From: an uncultured Aquimarina sp.
GTDB lineage: Bacteria; Bacteroidota; Bacteroidia; Flavobacteriales; Flavobacteriaceae
Length of the DNA stretch: 64,000 bases
Assembly (NCBI GenBank): GCA_947500545.1
Contig: CANMSO010000004.1
Coordinates: 372,001 to 436,000 of the forward strand
Direction of reading: 5' to 3'
The notes under the pieces: generated by a model
The model's input: the letters and a program-made list of their open reading frames with translations, nothing else
What the model was told of the DNA's origin: nothing
Database searches by the model: none
Program-made: the position numbers and the translations under genes
Part shown: in pieces, positions 7,994 through 17,466 of the stretch
How the letters are laid out: each line of letters begins with the position of its first letter
Position numbering within the stretch: position 1 is the first letter of the stretch

Positions 7994-9175
7994 ATGAAAA
8001 CATTAATAGTACTGCTTGTACTTCTGTTACCCCTACTCAGCATTGCTCAATTTGAAGCAGAAGAAGAAGTAACAATTTCAAAAGAACAGAATGATGATGT
8101 ATATCTTACCGGAGGGAAAGTAAAAATAAATTCAAAAGTAGATGGTGATTTAGTTACTGCTGGAGGAAACATTACTTCAAGAGATTCTATAAAACAAGAT
8201 TTGATCGCTGCAGGAGGAGAAATCATGATCAAAGGATATGTAGGAGATGATATTCGCACCGCAGGTGGTAGCCTGACAATTGATGCTGAAGTTGGTGATG
8301 ACCTTGTCGCCGCAGGTGGCAAGATCATGATAACAGATGAAACGGTTATCCATGGTAATCTTATTTCATGTGGAGGTAATTTGGAGATCGATGGCAAAAT
8401 AAAAGGTTTAGCCAAAGTTTGTGGTGGCAATTTGACATTAAACGGAAAAATAGCTAAAGAAGCTACTTTCTATGGAGGGAAAGTAATCATTAACGGAGAA
8501 ATACGAGGTCCCTCTAAAATCGTAGCAGAAACTATTGAAATTGGAGATAATGCAAAATTCTATGCAGATGTTGAATATTGGGCAGAAGATCGTGAAGTCG
8601 ACTTTAAAGATTCGCTTATAAAATCTTCGGCCACATTCAATGAAGATTTAGCAATAGAAGATAATCAATTTTCCTGGGGACTTTTTGGAGTGGCAGCATT
8701 AGGTTTCTGGCTCTTCTATATCTTCTCTGCCTTTTTGATCATTCTACTATTAAATGCATTGTTAAAGAATTGGTTTGCAAAAGCAGTTGTCAATTTGGAT
8801 AAAGATGTCTTTAAAAGCCTTGGGTACGGCATAGCCTATCTAATTGGTATTCCATTATTGATAGTAGTTACATTTATAATGGTTATTGGGATTCCGATAG
8901 GATTGTTCTTAACTACCCTGTATGTATTCAGCCTATTATTTGGGCATTTGGTAGTAGCATTGCTAATTACTCATTACCTGAATAAAAGAAACGAGAAAAG
9001 CTGGAATTTCTGGACCATCATTTTTTTAGCACTGGCTATCGCAATAGTTATTCGGTTATTCACGTTTATACCAATACTGGGAGGAATTATTTCTTTATTA
9101 GTTATTGCAATTGGCTATGGCGCATTACTAATTACAGTAATACAGCATAAAGCCTCTTTACAACCAAGTATTTAA
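7994..9175 (+). CDS. Bactofilin-like beta-helix protein with C-terminal membrane domain
   Basis: 393 residues from the ATG at 7994 (MKTLIVLLVLLLPLLSIAQ, a signal peptide). Residues about 25-200 are short repeats of the form x-G-D-L-x-x-A-G-G-x-I-x-I (DGDLVTAGG, KQDLIAAGG, GDDIRTAGG, GDDLVAAGG), as in polymer-forming bactofilins, and should form a right-handed beta-helix. The last ~170 residues hold about four to five membrane helices. It is thus a periplasmic beta-helix anchored to the inner membrane. First gene of an operon with the hydrolase and phosphoribosyltransferase. Promoter evidence (dyad 5) fixes the start. Function unknown. Confidence 0.75.
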   Translation: MKTLIVLLVLLLPLLSIAQFEAEEEVTISKEQNDDVYLTGGKVKINSKVDGDLVTAGGNITSRDSIKQDLIAAGGEIMIKGYVGDDIRTAGGSLTIDAEVGDDLVAAGGKIMITDETVIHGNLISCGGNLEIDGKIKGLAKVCGGNLTLNGKIAKEATFYGGKVIINGEIRGPSKIVAETIEIGDNAKFYADVEYWAEDREVDFKDSLIKSSATFNEDLAIEDNQFSWGLFGVAALGFWLFYIFSAFLIILLLNALLKNWFAKAVVNLDKDVFKSLGYGIAYLIGIPLLIVVTFIMVIGIPIGLFLTTLYVFSLLFGHLVVALLITHYLNKRNEKSWNFWTIIFLALAIAIVIRLFTFIPILGGIISLLVIAIGYGALLITVIQHKASLQPSI

Positions 9176-9176
9176 G

Positions 9177-9830
9177 ATGATACTAGAAGATAAACATAAA
9201 CCGGTAACGATTCGTATTGGCAATATTACTTTACAGGGTAATCTTGCTATTCCTAAAAACGCTATAGGAATTGTAATTTTTTCCCATGGGAGTGGTAGTA
9301 GTAGATTGAGTCCAAGAAATAATTATGTAGCCAGAGTATTACAACAAAAAGGATTAGCGACATTGTTGTTTGACCTTTTGACTGAACAAGAAGATCGTGT
9401 TTATGCAAACAGATTTGATATCGATTTATTAACGAAGCGATTAATTGATGTTACCACTTGGGTTAAAAATTATTCTGAAACCAAAGGACTTTCCATCGGA
9501 TATTTTGGAGCAAGTACAGGAGCCGCATCTGCATTAAGAGCTGCTGCCCATTTTGGAAAAGAAATCAATACCGTAGTTTCCAGAGGTGGTAGACCAGATC
9601 TGGCTATAAAAGAATTACATAAAGTAACGGCCTCAACCTTATTGATTGTGGGGGGCTGGGATGATATCGTGATTCAATTAAATGACAAAGCTTATCAAAA
9701 ATTAAACTGTAATCGAGAATTAAAAATTATACCAGAGGCTTCACATCTTTTTGAAGAAACAGGAAAACTTGAAGAAGTTGCTAATATAGCAGCAGATTGG
9801 TTTGATAAAGAAATACTTCCCAAAAAATGA
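9177..9830 (+). CDS. Alpha/beta hydrolase, dienelactone-hydrolase family
   Basis: 217 residues. Visible: SHGSGSSRLSPRN (oxyanion region), GYFGASTGAASALRAA, where the nucleophile elbow G-x-S-x-G reads GASTG, then LLIVGGWDDIVIQLN (acid) and EASHLFEE (catalytic His). The ATG overlaps the preceding stop region (TAAGATG), and its own stop overlaps the start of the phosphoribosyltransferase by 4 bp. In many bacteria this hydrolase and a phosphoribosyltransferase are fused in one chain, for example the DosR-controlled Rv0571c; here the two are separate but tightly coupled. Substrate unknown. Confidence 0.88.
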   Translation: MILEDKHKPVTIRIGNITLQGNLAIPKNAIGIVIFSHGSGSSRLSPRNNYVARVLQQKGLATLLFDLLTEQEDRVYANRFDIDLLTKRLIDVTTWVKNYSETKGLSIGYFGASTGAASALRAAAHFGKEINTVVSRGGRPDLAIKELHKVTASTLLIVGGWDDIVIQLNDKAYQKLNCNRELKIIPEASHLFEETGKLEEVANIAADWFDKEILPKK

Positions 9831-10468
9831 AAAATACTTTTAAAAACAGAACTGAAGCAGGTTTTCAATTAGCAGAAAAATTGCTGCAATTTAAAGATAA
9901 GGATGCAGTAGTCCTAGCTATACCAAGAGGAGGATTGCCTCTTGGTGCAATCGTAGCAAAAAAGCTGAATGCAGCTCTTGACGTTGCACTAACCAAAAAA
10001 ATTGGACATCCATATAATAAAGAGTACGCTATTGGAGCCATAAGTTCGGATAGCAGAATTTTAAGTACCCCAATTGAAGCGCCTAAGGAGTACATTGAAG
10101 AAGAAACTAAACGGATACGAGAGGTACTGACACAGAGAAGGAATCAATACTATAAAAACACGCAACCACAGGATATAAAGAATAAGATAGTGATTATCGT
10201 TGATGATGGAATTGCAACAGGGAACACGATTTTGGCTACTATTGCACTGGTATCCAAGATGAGTCCTGCTCATATTGTTGTAGCAATTCCGGTAGCACCA
10301 CAATCGGCAATAGAAAAACTACAAAACTCTACTTATGTAAATGAGGTGGTTTGTCTACAGACACCTAATAATTTTAGAGCGGTGGGCCAGTTTTATGACG
10401 AATTTTATACGGTTACAGATCAAAAAGCTATTCGAATACTTGAGGAGTGTAATCAAAACGCTGCATAA
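9827..10468 (+). CDS. Phosphoribosyltransferase family protein
   Basis: 213 residues of the type I PRTase fold. AIPRGGLPLGAIVAKKL near the N-terminus and the PRPP-binding loop VIIVDDGIATGNTILA (acidic pair DD followed by GxATGxT) near residue 125 are complete. It overlaps the alpha/beta hydrolase gene by 4 bp. PRTases of this hydrolase-linked group have no firmly assigned base substrate. An acylphosphatase gene follows after 65 bp. Confidence 0.88.
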   Translation: MKNTFKNRTEAGFQLAEKLLQFKDKDAVVLAIPRGGLPLGAIVAKKLNAALDVALTKKIGHPYNKEYAIGAISSDSRILSTPIEAPKEYIEEETKRIREVLTQRRNQYYKNTQPQDIKNKIVIIVDDGIATGNTILATIALVSKMSPAHIVVAIPVAPQSAIEKLQNSTYVNEVVCLQTPNNFRAVGQFYDEFYTVTDQKAIRILEECNQNAA

Positions 10469-10533
10469 TGCGTTAACAAAAAGCACAAGATGATTTTTAT
10501 TTTTTATAATTTTAGCATTCCAATTAAATAGAA

Positions 10534-10806
10534 ATGCTGAAGCATTATAACATCACTGCAAAAGGAAAAGTTCAAGGCGTTTGGTACAGAAAAAGTACTC
10601 AGGAAAAGGCTAACGAGATTGGAATAAAGGGTTTTGTAAAAAACCAATCTGATGGCAGTGTTTATATCGAAGCCGAAGGAAATGAAAATCAACTCAAATC
10701 CTTATTAGAATGGTGTGCTGAAGGCCCAGAATTTGCAATGGTTGATACTATTTCTTATACAGAAAATGATGTGCAGTTTTTTAAGCAGTTTAAAATCCTT
10801 CACTAG
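10534..10806 (+). CDS. acyP: Acylphosphatase
   Basis: 90 residues, the normal length. GKVQGVWYRKSTQEKANEIGIKGFVKNQSDGSVYIEAEG carries both family signatures, with the catalytic Arg in GVWYR and the Asn in VKNQSDGSV. It hydrolyses acyl phosphates such as acetyl phosphate or carbamoyl phosphate in the cytosol. It lies 65 bp after the phosphoribosyltransferase with a TAATTTTA element just upstream, so it may be read through from dyad 5 or have its own promoter. Confidence 0.93.
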   Translation: MLKHYNITAKGKVQGVWYRKSTQEKANEIGIKGFVKNQSDGSVYIEAEGNENQLKSLLEWCAEGPEFAMVDTISYTENDVQFFKQFKILH

Positions 10807-10865
10807 GCTACTGTTAGCTTTTTGACCTAGCTTATATTAATTAGGGATTACATGTCTTGTTTACA

Positions 10866-10908
10866 TGATATTAATCATTTTATTCCTCTTAAACAGATGG
10901 TATTTTTA
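10866..10908 (+). promoter_or_regulatory. FNR-like dyad 6 and promoter
   Basis: TGATATTAATCA at 10866-10877 and TATTTTTA at 10901-10908, at the standard distance, reading right. The predicted start is near 10913, giving a 20-nt leader for the WG-repeat gene. Confidence 0.75.
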
Positions 10909-10932
10909 AGACTATAATTCTTAAAACACCAA

Positions 10933-11556
10933 ATGATGAAAAGCATACCTATTTTAATAATATCGGTACTGATGTTCCCATTTATGGGATCATCGCAAAT
11001 TATAGAAAACATTAATGAGGTTACACCATTTCATGAAGAACTTGCAGCCATAAAAAAGGGAGAAAAATGGGCATTTATCAATACCAAAGGAGACATCGTA
11101 ATTGATTATAGAGAAGATTTGGTACCCTCTGAAACTGATAAAAAATCAACTTATCCTCATTTTAGTGATGGAAGATGCCTTATCAAGCAAATGAAAGACG
11201 GTATTCTTTATTACGGATATATTGATAAAACCGGAAAGACAGTCATTGAACCAGAATACTTGAGTGCCATTCCTTTTCATAAAGGATATGCAATCGTATT
11301 AAAAATTGCTAAAGAAGAGTTAGGAAAAAACGATCTGTTGGATAAAAAAGTGGTCTCTTATAGCTACGACGAAGTTGTTATAGACCCCAAAGGAGCTATA
11401 AAAACTCACTTATCAGGTCCGGAACATCTGATTTTTTCTAAGGATAAATTGAAAAAGCGTCCTACGGTTCAATCCTACTTCTTATCCCCTAATCTTGTAG
11501 TTGCCAAAACCAAAAGCGACCATTGGAAAATATATGCATTGGATTCTTCCAATTAA
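10933..11556 (+). CDS. Secreted WG-repeat protein
   Basis: 207 residues with a signal peptide (MMKSIPILIISVLMFPFMGSSQ). WG repeats are visible: KGEKWAFINTKGDIVIDYR and YYGYIDKTGKTVIEPEY, each ending in a strand after a Gly-Lys turn. Start codons at 10933 and 10936 are adjacent and cannot be told apart. WG-repeat proteins are exported and of unknown function. It is the first gene of a unit with the SDR gene (20-bp gap) under dyad 6. Confidence 0.75.
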   Translation: MMKSIPILIISVLMFPFMGSSQIIENINEVTPFHEELAAIKKGEKWAFINTKGDIVIDYREDLVPSETDKKSTYPHFSDGRCLIKQMKDGILYYGYIDKTGKTVIEPEYLSAIPFHKGYAIVLKIAKEELGKNDLLDKKVVSYSYDEVVIDPKGAIKTHLSGPEHLIFSKDKLKKRPTVQSYFLSPNLVVAKTKSDHWKIYALDSSN

Positions 11557-11576
11557 TCTAAAAAAACATTAAAAGA

Positions 11577-12338
11577 ATGGAACGATTAAAAGGCAAAGTA
11601 GCCATTATTACGGGTGGAGCCCAGGGTATAGGAAAAGCAACTGCCAAATTATTCCTGGATCATGGAGCAAAAGTAATGCTTGTAGATATCGCAGTAAATG
11701 AATTGAAAACTGCTGTGCAAGCGTTTAATACATCAAATGTAGCGTATTGCGTAGCCGATGTATCCAAAACCAAAGATGTACAACATTACGTTTCTGAAAC
11801 ACTTTCAAACTTTGGCAACATTGATATCTTTTTTAACAATGCCGGGATTGAAGGCAACGTATTCCCTATTACTGATTATCCCGAAGACATTTTTGATCAG
11901 ATTGTCGCCGTAAATATAAAAGGGGTTTGGCTGGGATGCCAGTACGTGATCCCAAAAATGACAGCCGGCGGAAGTGTAATCATCACATCCTCTGTAGCAG
12001 GGTTAAAAGGGTTTAAAGGCCTAGGTGCTTATGTCGCCAGTAAACATGCCGAGGTAGGGATCATGCGTACCGCTGCGCTAGAATTTGCAGATCGACATAT
12101 CCGAGTGAATTCTGTGCATCCCGGACCGGTTCATACCAGAATGATGCGATCTATTGAAAATGATCTTTCTTCAGAAAATCCAATGGAAGCTCAAAAAGGT
12201 TTTGAAGCTATTATTCCTTTTGAAAGATATGCCGAACCCAAAGAAATTGGAGAACTGGTATTGTTCCTGGCTTCTGACGAAAGCAAATACATTACAGGAA
12301 CCACGCAGGTAATTGACGGAGGAATGATTTGTGTCTGA
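11577..12338 (+). CDS. Short-chain dehydrogenase/reductase (SDR)
   Basis: 253 residues, classical SDR. TGGAQGIG (NAD(P) binding, TGxxxGxG) at about residue 12, FNNAG near 88, catalytic Ser in ITSSVAG, and YVASK (Tyr-x3-Lys) near 153; PGPVHTRM and the IDGG C-terminal end fit. The Asp in LVDIAV after strand 2 favours NAD over NADP. Substrate unknown. It ends directly against the convergent ribonucleotide reductase gene with no intergenic base. Confidence 0.88.
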   Translation: MERLKGKVAIITGGAQGIGKATAKLFLDHGAKVMLVDIAVNELKTAVQAFNTSNVAYCVADVSKTKDVQHYVSETLSNFGNIDIFFNNAGIEGNVFPITDYPEDIFDQIVAVNIKGVWLGCQYVIPKMTAGGSVIITSSVAGLKGFKGLGAYVASKHAEVGIMRTAALEFADRHIRVNSVHPGPVHTRMMRSIENDLSSENPMEAQKGFEAIIPFERYAEPKEIGELVLFLASDESKYITGTTQVIDGGMICV

Positions 12339-14060
12339 TTAACAATCTGCACTTGTATTAAGATTGCATTTTTGCAATACCTGTTGGGTTTTACTACCAT
12401 ATCGATAAATAGTAATACCCTTCAGTTTATAATTCCAGGCAGAACGATATATTTTCGAAACGTCATCAATAGTAGCATTTTCAGGCAAATTAATCGTTTT
12501 AGAAACTGCGTTATCTGTATATTTCTGAAATGCCTTTTGATGCAATAAATGATACTTCCATGAGATCTCAAGGCTAGTTTCAAATAGTTTTTTTATATCC
12601 TGGGAAACATCATCCATATGTTGAATGCTTCCTTCCTGAAGGACAGATTTTTCTATTTTGGAGTTCCATAACCCTAAAGATTTCATTTTTTGAACAAACA
12701 GTGGATTAATTTCTAATTGAGTTTTACCACCAAGAATCCCTACTCGATTATAAGCCAAAGCAAACAACGGTTCAATAGAGTATGCTGTATTAGCAATTAT
12801 AGAAATTGTTCCTGTAGGTGCAATACTATTACAGGTCGCATTTCGTAATACAGTTTTTGGATAATAACTACTGTTTTTCCATTCTGGAAAAGCACCTCTT
12901 TCTTCTGCTAATGCTTTTGATGCTTCATAACTATTTTCCTGAATAAACTTCATTAGTTTCTCTGCCAAATCTACAGCTTCATCTGAAGCATAGGGAATAT
13001 TCATTTGTATCAATAGTTCGGCCCAACCCATGACCCCTAATCCTATTTTTCGATGTGCTTTTGTTATAGTTTCAATTTCTGGCAATAAATGATGATTCAC
13101 ACTGATAACATTATCCAAAAAACGAATTGCCACATGAATTGTTTCAGATAACTTGTCCCAATTAATTTTGGTCGTACTAAATGAATCATCTATCATTTTA
13201 GACAAGTTTATAGAACCTAAATTGCAACTCTCATAATCTAATAATGGGATTTCTCCGCAAGGATTCGTGCTTATTATTTTGCCAGACTTTGGTAATGGAT
13301 TATTGGCATTGATGGTATCTAAAAAAATCAATCCGGGATCACCTGTTTTCCATGCTTGTTGTATTATATTTTGCCATAAATAAGATGCTTTAACCTTTTT
13401 TTGAATAGTTTTAGTACGCGGATTAATAAGATTCCAATCCAAATCCTTTTCAACTGCATTCATAAAACCGTCTGTAATACCTACCGAAATATTAAAATTG
13501 CTAATCGTTTTATTATCCGATTTTGAATTGATAAAATCTTCAATATCCGGGTGATCAATATTCAGGATTCCCATATTTGCCCCTCTTCGTTTCCCACCTT
13601 GCTTTACATACTCTGTCGCTGAGTCATAAATCTTCATAAAAGCTACAGGTCCTGAAGAAGTTCCGCCAGAAGAGGTTACCCAATCATCTTTGGGTCGAAG
13701 CTTTGAAAAATTAAAACCAGTACCTCCTCCACTTTGATGAATCAAAGCTGCATTTTTTAGAGTTGTAAAAATACTTTCCAAACTATCTTCAATGGGTAAA
13801 ACAAAACAAGCACTCAATTGACCTCTAGATGTATCCGCATTCATTAGTGTAGGGGAGTTTGGTAAAAAATCAAGATTAGATAGTAACGTATAGAAACGTG
13901 CTTCCCAGGTTGCTTTATCAATTTCATTTTCGTTAGAAGCTACAAATTTGGAGGCTCGCCAGAATAATTGCTCCAGAGTCTCAGTAACATTACCATTTAT
14001 ATCTCTTAGAAGATATCGGTCGTGTAAAATTTGAATTGCATTGCTTGTTAATGTTATCAT
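12339..14060 (-). CDS. nrdJ: Class II (adenosylcobalamin-dependent) ribonucleotide reductase, short form
   Basis: 573 residues, short for the family. The catalytic set is present: first redox Cys in LSACFVLP, the thiyl site NPCGEIPL (Asn, Cys, Glu), the partner Cys in YESCNLGSINL, and the loop-2 type APTGTISIIANTAYSIEPLFALAY. The C-terminus CNLNTSADC carries two Cys, as expected for the reducing tail. No ATP cone precedes the core. Class II enzymes need no oxygen, so this supplies deoxynucleotides in anoxia; NrdZ (Rv0570) holds the same place in the DosR regulon. It is last in the operon after the P-type ATPase (18-bp gap). No cobalamin riboswitch was seen. Confidence 0.85.
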   Translation of the reverse strand: MITLTSNAIQILHDRYLLRDINGNVTETLEQLFWRASKFVASNENEIDKATWEARFYTLLSNLDFLPNSPTLMNADTSRGQLSACFVLPIEDSLESIFTTLKNAALIHQSGGGTGFNFSKLRPKDDWVTSSGGTSSGPVAFMKIYDSATEYVKQGGKRRGANMGILNIDHPDIEDFINSKSDNKTISNFNISVGITDGFMNAVEKDLDWNLINPRTKTIQKKVKASYLWQNIIQQAWKTGDPGLIFLDTINANNPLPKSGKIISTNPCGEIPLLDYESCNLGSINLSKMIDDSFSTTKINWDKLSETIHVAIRFLDNVISVNHHLLPEIETITKAHRKIGLGVMGWAELLIQMNIPYASDEAVDLAEKLMKFIQENSYEASKALAEERGAFPEWKNSSYYPKTVLRNATCNSIAPTGTISIIANTAYSIEPLFALAYNRVGILGGKTQLEINPLFVQKMKSLGLWNSKIEKSVLQEGSIQHMDDVSQDIKKLFETSLEISWKYHLLHQKAFQKYTDNAVSKTINLPENATIDDVSKIYRSAWNYKLKGITIYRYGSKTQQVLQKCNLNTSADC

Positions 14061-14078
14061 TGCACAAAATATTTGATT

Positions 14079-16733
14079 TCAAACTGTTCCTCCCAAACGC
14101 TTTATGATTTGTGTTAAGATCAAAGTCCCGATTCCGAAAATACCAACCGTAAGAAATTGCTCTGATGATAATTGAACCAAAGAGAGTACTTGTTGAAGTA
14201 TATTAACATGGTATGCAATAACCACAATAAGTATCGAAAATACTATTGCACACCAAATCCATGGGTTCATAGTTACTTCATTTTTAAAAAAAGAAGTTCT
14301 GCGATGTGGTATGTTAAATACATTAAGTAATTGCGCCAACACTAATGTATAAAAGGCCATATTATTAATAATTTCGGAAGGTAACTTTAATATGGAGTTT
14401 GCATATATAGTAATTCCTATAACTGATATGGTAATTGATAATCCATAAATGATGGTAGATACCCAAAGATTTTTGGTAACAATAGGCTCATCAGGGTTAC
14501 GTGGCGGTTGTTTCATAATTCCAGCATCCCCTTTTCCCATACCTAATGCCAAAGCGGGAAATATATCTGTGACTAAATTGAGAAATAGAATTTGCAATGG
14601 AAGTAACGGCAGAGGTAAATTGGTTAATGAAGCAATTGCAACAGCAATAATCTCTGCTAGATTACAAGAAAGAAGGTACACTACAAAATGACGAATGTTT
14701 TCAAAAATTGTACGCCCTTGCCTTATGGCTAGTTCGGTAGATGTAAACTGGTCGTCCATCAAAATAACATCTGCTACCTCTTTTGCCGCTTCGGTACCCC
14801 GAATCCCCATAGCAATTCCTATATCTGCTTTTTTTAATGCTGGGGTATCATTAATCCCATCCCCTATCATACCGACAACTGCATTATGTTTTTGATAAAA
14901 ACTTACCAGATCTAATTTTTGTTTCGGAATCATTCTGGCAAAGATTTTTGCCTTCAAAATTGTAAATCTATCTTCTATATTGAGGTTGTCAAGATCTATG
15001 ATATTTTTGCCATGAATTACACTTTCATTAATATCATCAACAGTTAACAAACCTATTTCTTCTCCTATCTTTCTGGCTGTATCAGGATGATCTCCAGTAA
15101 TCATAACCACTTTAATACCTGCGTCTTTATAGGTTTGAATGGCTTGCTTTATATCTGAACGAGGAGGGTCAATAAATCCAATGATCCCCAAAAACACAAG
15201 TTCTTGCAAGAGACCATCAATAGTAGGCTTACACTGCTCATTTTTATAAGCAAAAGCTAAAACCCTCAAGCCTTCTGAAGCAATCTTATTAGCCTTGATA
15301 TACCATTCTGTTTTGTTTTGCAGAGGTTGAATTCCTTCTTTAGTTAGCACGTAACTGCAAGAATCAAGAACTCTTTCAAGAGCTCCTTTAACATGTATTT
15401 GAAATTGGCCGTTAGCTTTATTTAAGGTAGCCATTATTTTTTGCTCCGCGTCAAAAGGAATTTCAGCCTCTTCTGGGTATTGATCTCTAATTCTCTTAGG
15501 ATTAGTTACTTTTTTAACAAAGTCTAATAGTGCTATCTCAATGGAGTCTCCATTCATACTTTCATCTCCTAGTTGAGAATTATTACACAAAACAGCTACT
15601 TCAACAATTTTGTTTAATACTTGACTGTTTTCCAAATCGTATGTAGAAAAAGCATCCTCGAAATGATTAACATCCAACTCTATATCATAAAATACGAGCT
15701 TATGAACAGCCATTTTATTTTCTGTCAATGTCCCTGTTTTATCTGTGCAGACAATAGTGGTTTCTCCAAGGGTTTGAACCGCTTCTAATTTTTTAATAAT
15801 CACCTTTTTTTTAGAAAGTTTGACCATTCCCTTGGCTAATGCGATAGTAGCCACGATTGGCAATCCTTCAGGAATAGCCGCAACAGCCAAAGCAATACCT
15901 GTTTTGATCATCAACAATAAGTCTTTACCCTGAAAATATCCGCTTATCGCTATTAATGCTGCCAAAATAAGCGTTAGTCCTATCAACCAATGACTTAATC
16001 GATTTAATCTTTTTTCTAATGGTGTTCTTTTTTGAATTGCTTCTTGTGTTAAGCTACTTATTTGCCCTATTGCAGTTTGATCTCCTGTAGCAGTAACAAT
16101 AGCTTTTGCATTACCCCGAGTAACAATAGTTCCTTTGTAAACCATATTGGTATGCTCTGCCAAAGGTGTATCAGGTGAAAGAGCCCTTGTGCTTTTTTCA
16201 ATCTGATCGCTCTCCCCTGTCAGTACTGATTCTTTAACTGCCAGACTCTGATGCCATATCAATCGAGCATCAGCAGGGATTACATTTCCTTGAGTTAATT
16301 GGATTATATCTTCAGGTACCAAATAACGAGATGCTAATCGTACTACATTTCCATTGCGTAGTACATTGGCTTCCGTTTGAGTCATTCTCTGTAATGCTTC
16401 TACAGAACGCACAGCTTGTATTTCCATAGAAAAACCGATTAGTGCAGTAAGAAGAATAACTACCATTACCGAAAAACCTTCTAGCCATTCACCAAAAACA
16501 AATGCCAATAACATTGCAATACTCAAAATATAGATAATAGGATCAAGAAATTGCTCTAGTAAAATGATCCAACCATTTTTCCTTTTTTTATGTTTTAACT
16601 TATTTTCTCCATAAATAGCTAGGCGCCTTTTAGCTTCAGTGGCGTTTAATCCCTTTTCGGGATCGATATTAAGTTGATTTATAATATCATTTATTGGTAT
16701 GGAATGAGGGTTCTTGATCATCGTTATATTCAT
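14079..16733 (-). CDS. Calcium-type P-type (P2) cation-transporting ATPase
   Basis: 884 residues. N-terminal cation-ATPase domain (NATEAKRRLAIYGENKL), TGES, M4 PEGLP, phosphorylation site DKTGTLT with Asp at residue 331, MITGDHPDTA, and hinge GDGINDTPALKKADIGIAMG. M6 reads LFLNLVTDIFPALALGM, with the Asn and Asp that bind calcium in SERCA/PMCA pumps, so Ca2+ (or Mn2+) export is likely. Ten membrane helices fit. It lies between the DUF6629 gene (11-bp gap) and nrdJ. CtpF of the DosR regulon is a P2-type relative. Confidence 0.9.
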   Translation of the reverse strand: MNITMIKNPHSIPINDIINQLNIDPEKGLNATEAKRRLAIYGENKLKHKKRKNGWIILLEQFLDPIIYILSIAMLLAFVFGEWLEGFSVMVVILLTALIGFSMEIQAVRSVEALQRMTQTEANVLRNGNVVRLASRYLVPEDIIQLTQGNVIPADARLIWHQSLAVKESVLTGESDQIEKSTRALSPDTPLAEHTNMVYKGTIVTRGNAKAIVTATGDQTAIGQISSLTQEAIQKRTPLEKRLNRLSHWLIGLTLILAALIAISGYFQGKDLLLMIKTGIALAVAAIPEGLPIVATIALAKGMVKLSKKKVIIKKLEAVQTLGETTIVCTDKTGTLTENKMAVHKLVFYDIELDVNHFEDAFSTYDLENSQVLNKIVEVAVLCNNSQLGDESMNGDSIEIALLDFVKKVTNPKRIRDQYPEEAEIPFDAEQKIMATLNKANGQFQIHVKGALERVLDSCSYVLTKEGIQPLQNKTEWYIKANKIASEGLRVLAFAYKNEQCKPTIDGLLQELVFLGIIGFIDPPRSDIKQAIQTYKDAGIKVVMITGDHPDTARKIGEEIGLLTVDDINESVIHGKNIIDLDNLNIEDRFTILKAKIFARMIPKQKLDLVSFYQKHNAVVGMIGDGINDTPALKKADIGIAMGIRGTEAAKEVADVILMDDQFTSTELAIRQGRTIFENIRHFVVYLLSCNLAEIIAVAIASLTNLPLPLLPLQILFLNLVTDIFPALALGMGKGDAGIMKQPPRNPDEPIVTKNLWVSTIIYGLSITISVIGITIYANSILKLPSEIINNMAFYTLVLAQLLNVFNIPHRRTSFFKNEVTMNPWIWCAIVFSILIVVIAYHVNILQQVLSLVQLSSEQFLTVGIFGIGTLILTQIIKRLGGTV

Positions 16734-16744
16734 TGAACCTTATT

Positions 16745-17428
16745 TTATTTATAAGTTTGAACAAGTGGTGCTATATTTTCTTTTTTTACCTGTTTTAAAA
16801 TTATAACCAATACAATTACACTAGAAAGTGCTGCAAAATAACACCAAACTGATAGTACATACTCCTCAAAAACCAGTTTACTGATGATATAGGAACTAAG
16901 ATTAATCACGCCCAGAGACCATACTCCTTTTACACTGGATACAAAACATGAAAACACTGTGGACAAGACATACAAAATCCCTAAGACCCAAGCTAATCGA
17001 TGCACGAAGTCAATTTCATATTTAATATGGTAATTACTGATCTTGGGAGTTATATTCTGAAATATAAGAATATAAGAAAGGACCAGTGACACTAGCACAC
17101 CAACAACTGTAAACAACTTCAGTATCTTTTTTCGTTTAAAGTTTTCCTCCAAAAGACTGAAAGAATAAGGAATAAAAGATGGCCATATCATCCAGGCAAA
17201 GAGCAAATACAATTTTGTTTTAATACTTAACCAGGGACTAAAAGGAGTATTTGTATGACTCAAAAGGTCTAACCAGATAAGCCCTTCTGTAAACTGCTGC
17301 AAAGCAAAAAATACTGGAATCATAGCAAAAACCTGTTGAGAATGAGTTTGGGCTTTCTTTAAAGCCACAATCCCTATACCACCAATAACTATACTAGCTC
17401 CAAAACTCGCTTCGGCAGAAAAACACAT
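16745..17428 (-). CDS. DUF6629-type membrane protein
   Basis: 227 residues with about seven membrane helices and the characteristic opening MCFSAEASFGAS, followed by ALQQFTEGLIWLDL. This resembles the DUF6629 family of unknown function. It is the first gene of the operon that continues into the P-type ATPase and ribonucleotide reductase, behind dyad 7 with a perfect -10 element. The N-terminal Cys and the Gln-Phe-Glu-Gly stretch are conserved-looking, but no active site is known. Confidence 0.72.
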   Translation of the reverse strand: MCFSAEASFGASIVIGGIGIVALKKAQTHSQQVFAMIPVFFALQQFTEGLIWLDLLSHTNTPFSPWLSIKTKLYLLFAWMIWPSFIPYSFSLLEENFKRKKILKLFTVVGVLVSLVLSYILIFQNITPKISNYHIKYEIDFVHRLAWVLGILYVLSTVFSCFVSSVKGVWSLGVINLSSYIISKLVFEEYVLSVWCYFAALSSVIVLVIILKQVKKENIAPLVQTYK

Positions 17429-17466
17429 AACAAACTTATTTTATGACCTAAATCTATCTCTATACT

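Noticed and set aside
8047..8430. Minus-strand frame of 127 codons opposite the bactofilin-like gene
   Set aside because: It is a shadow of the repeat-rich beta-helix gene; the peptide is low-complexity (Pro/Ser/Ile-rich) and the plus-strand protein is well supported.
12191..12400. Minus-strand frame across the end of the SDR gene
   Set aside because: It overlaps two well-supported genes and has no family resemblance.
12339..14060. A cobalamin riboswitch for the class II ribonucleotide reductase
   Set aside because: The gene is 18 bp behind the ATPase gene in an operon, and the leader at 17429-17467 is far too short to hold one.
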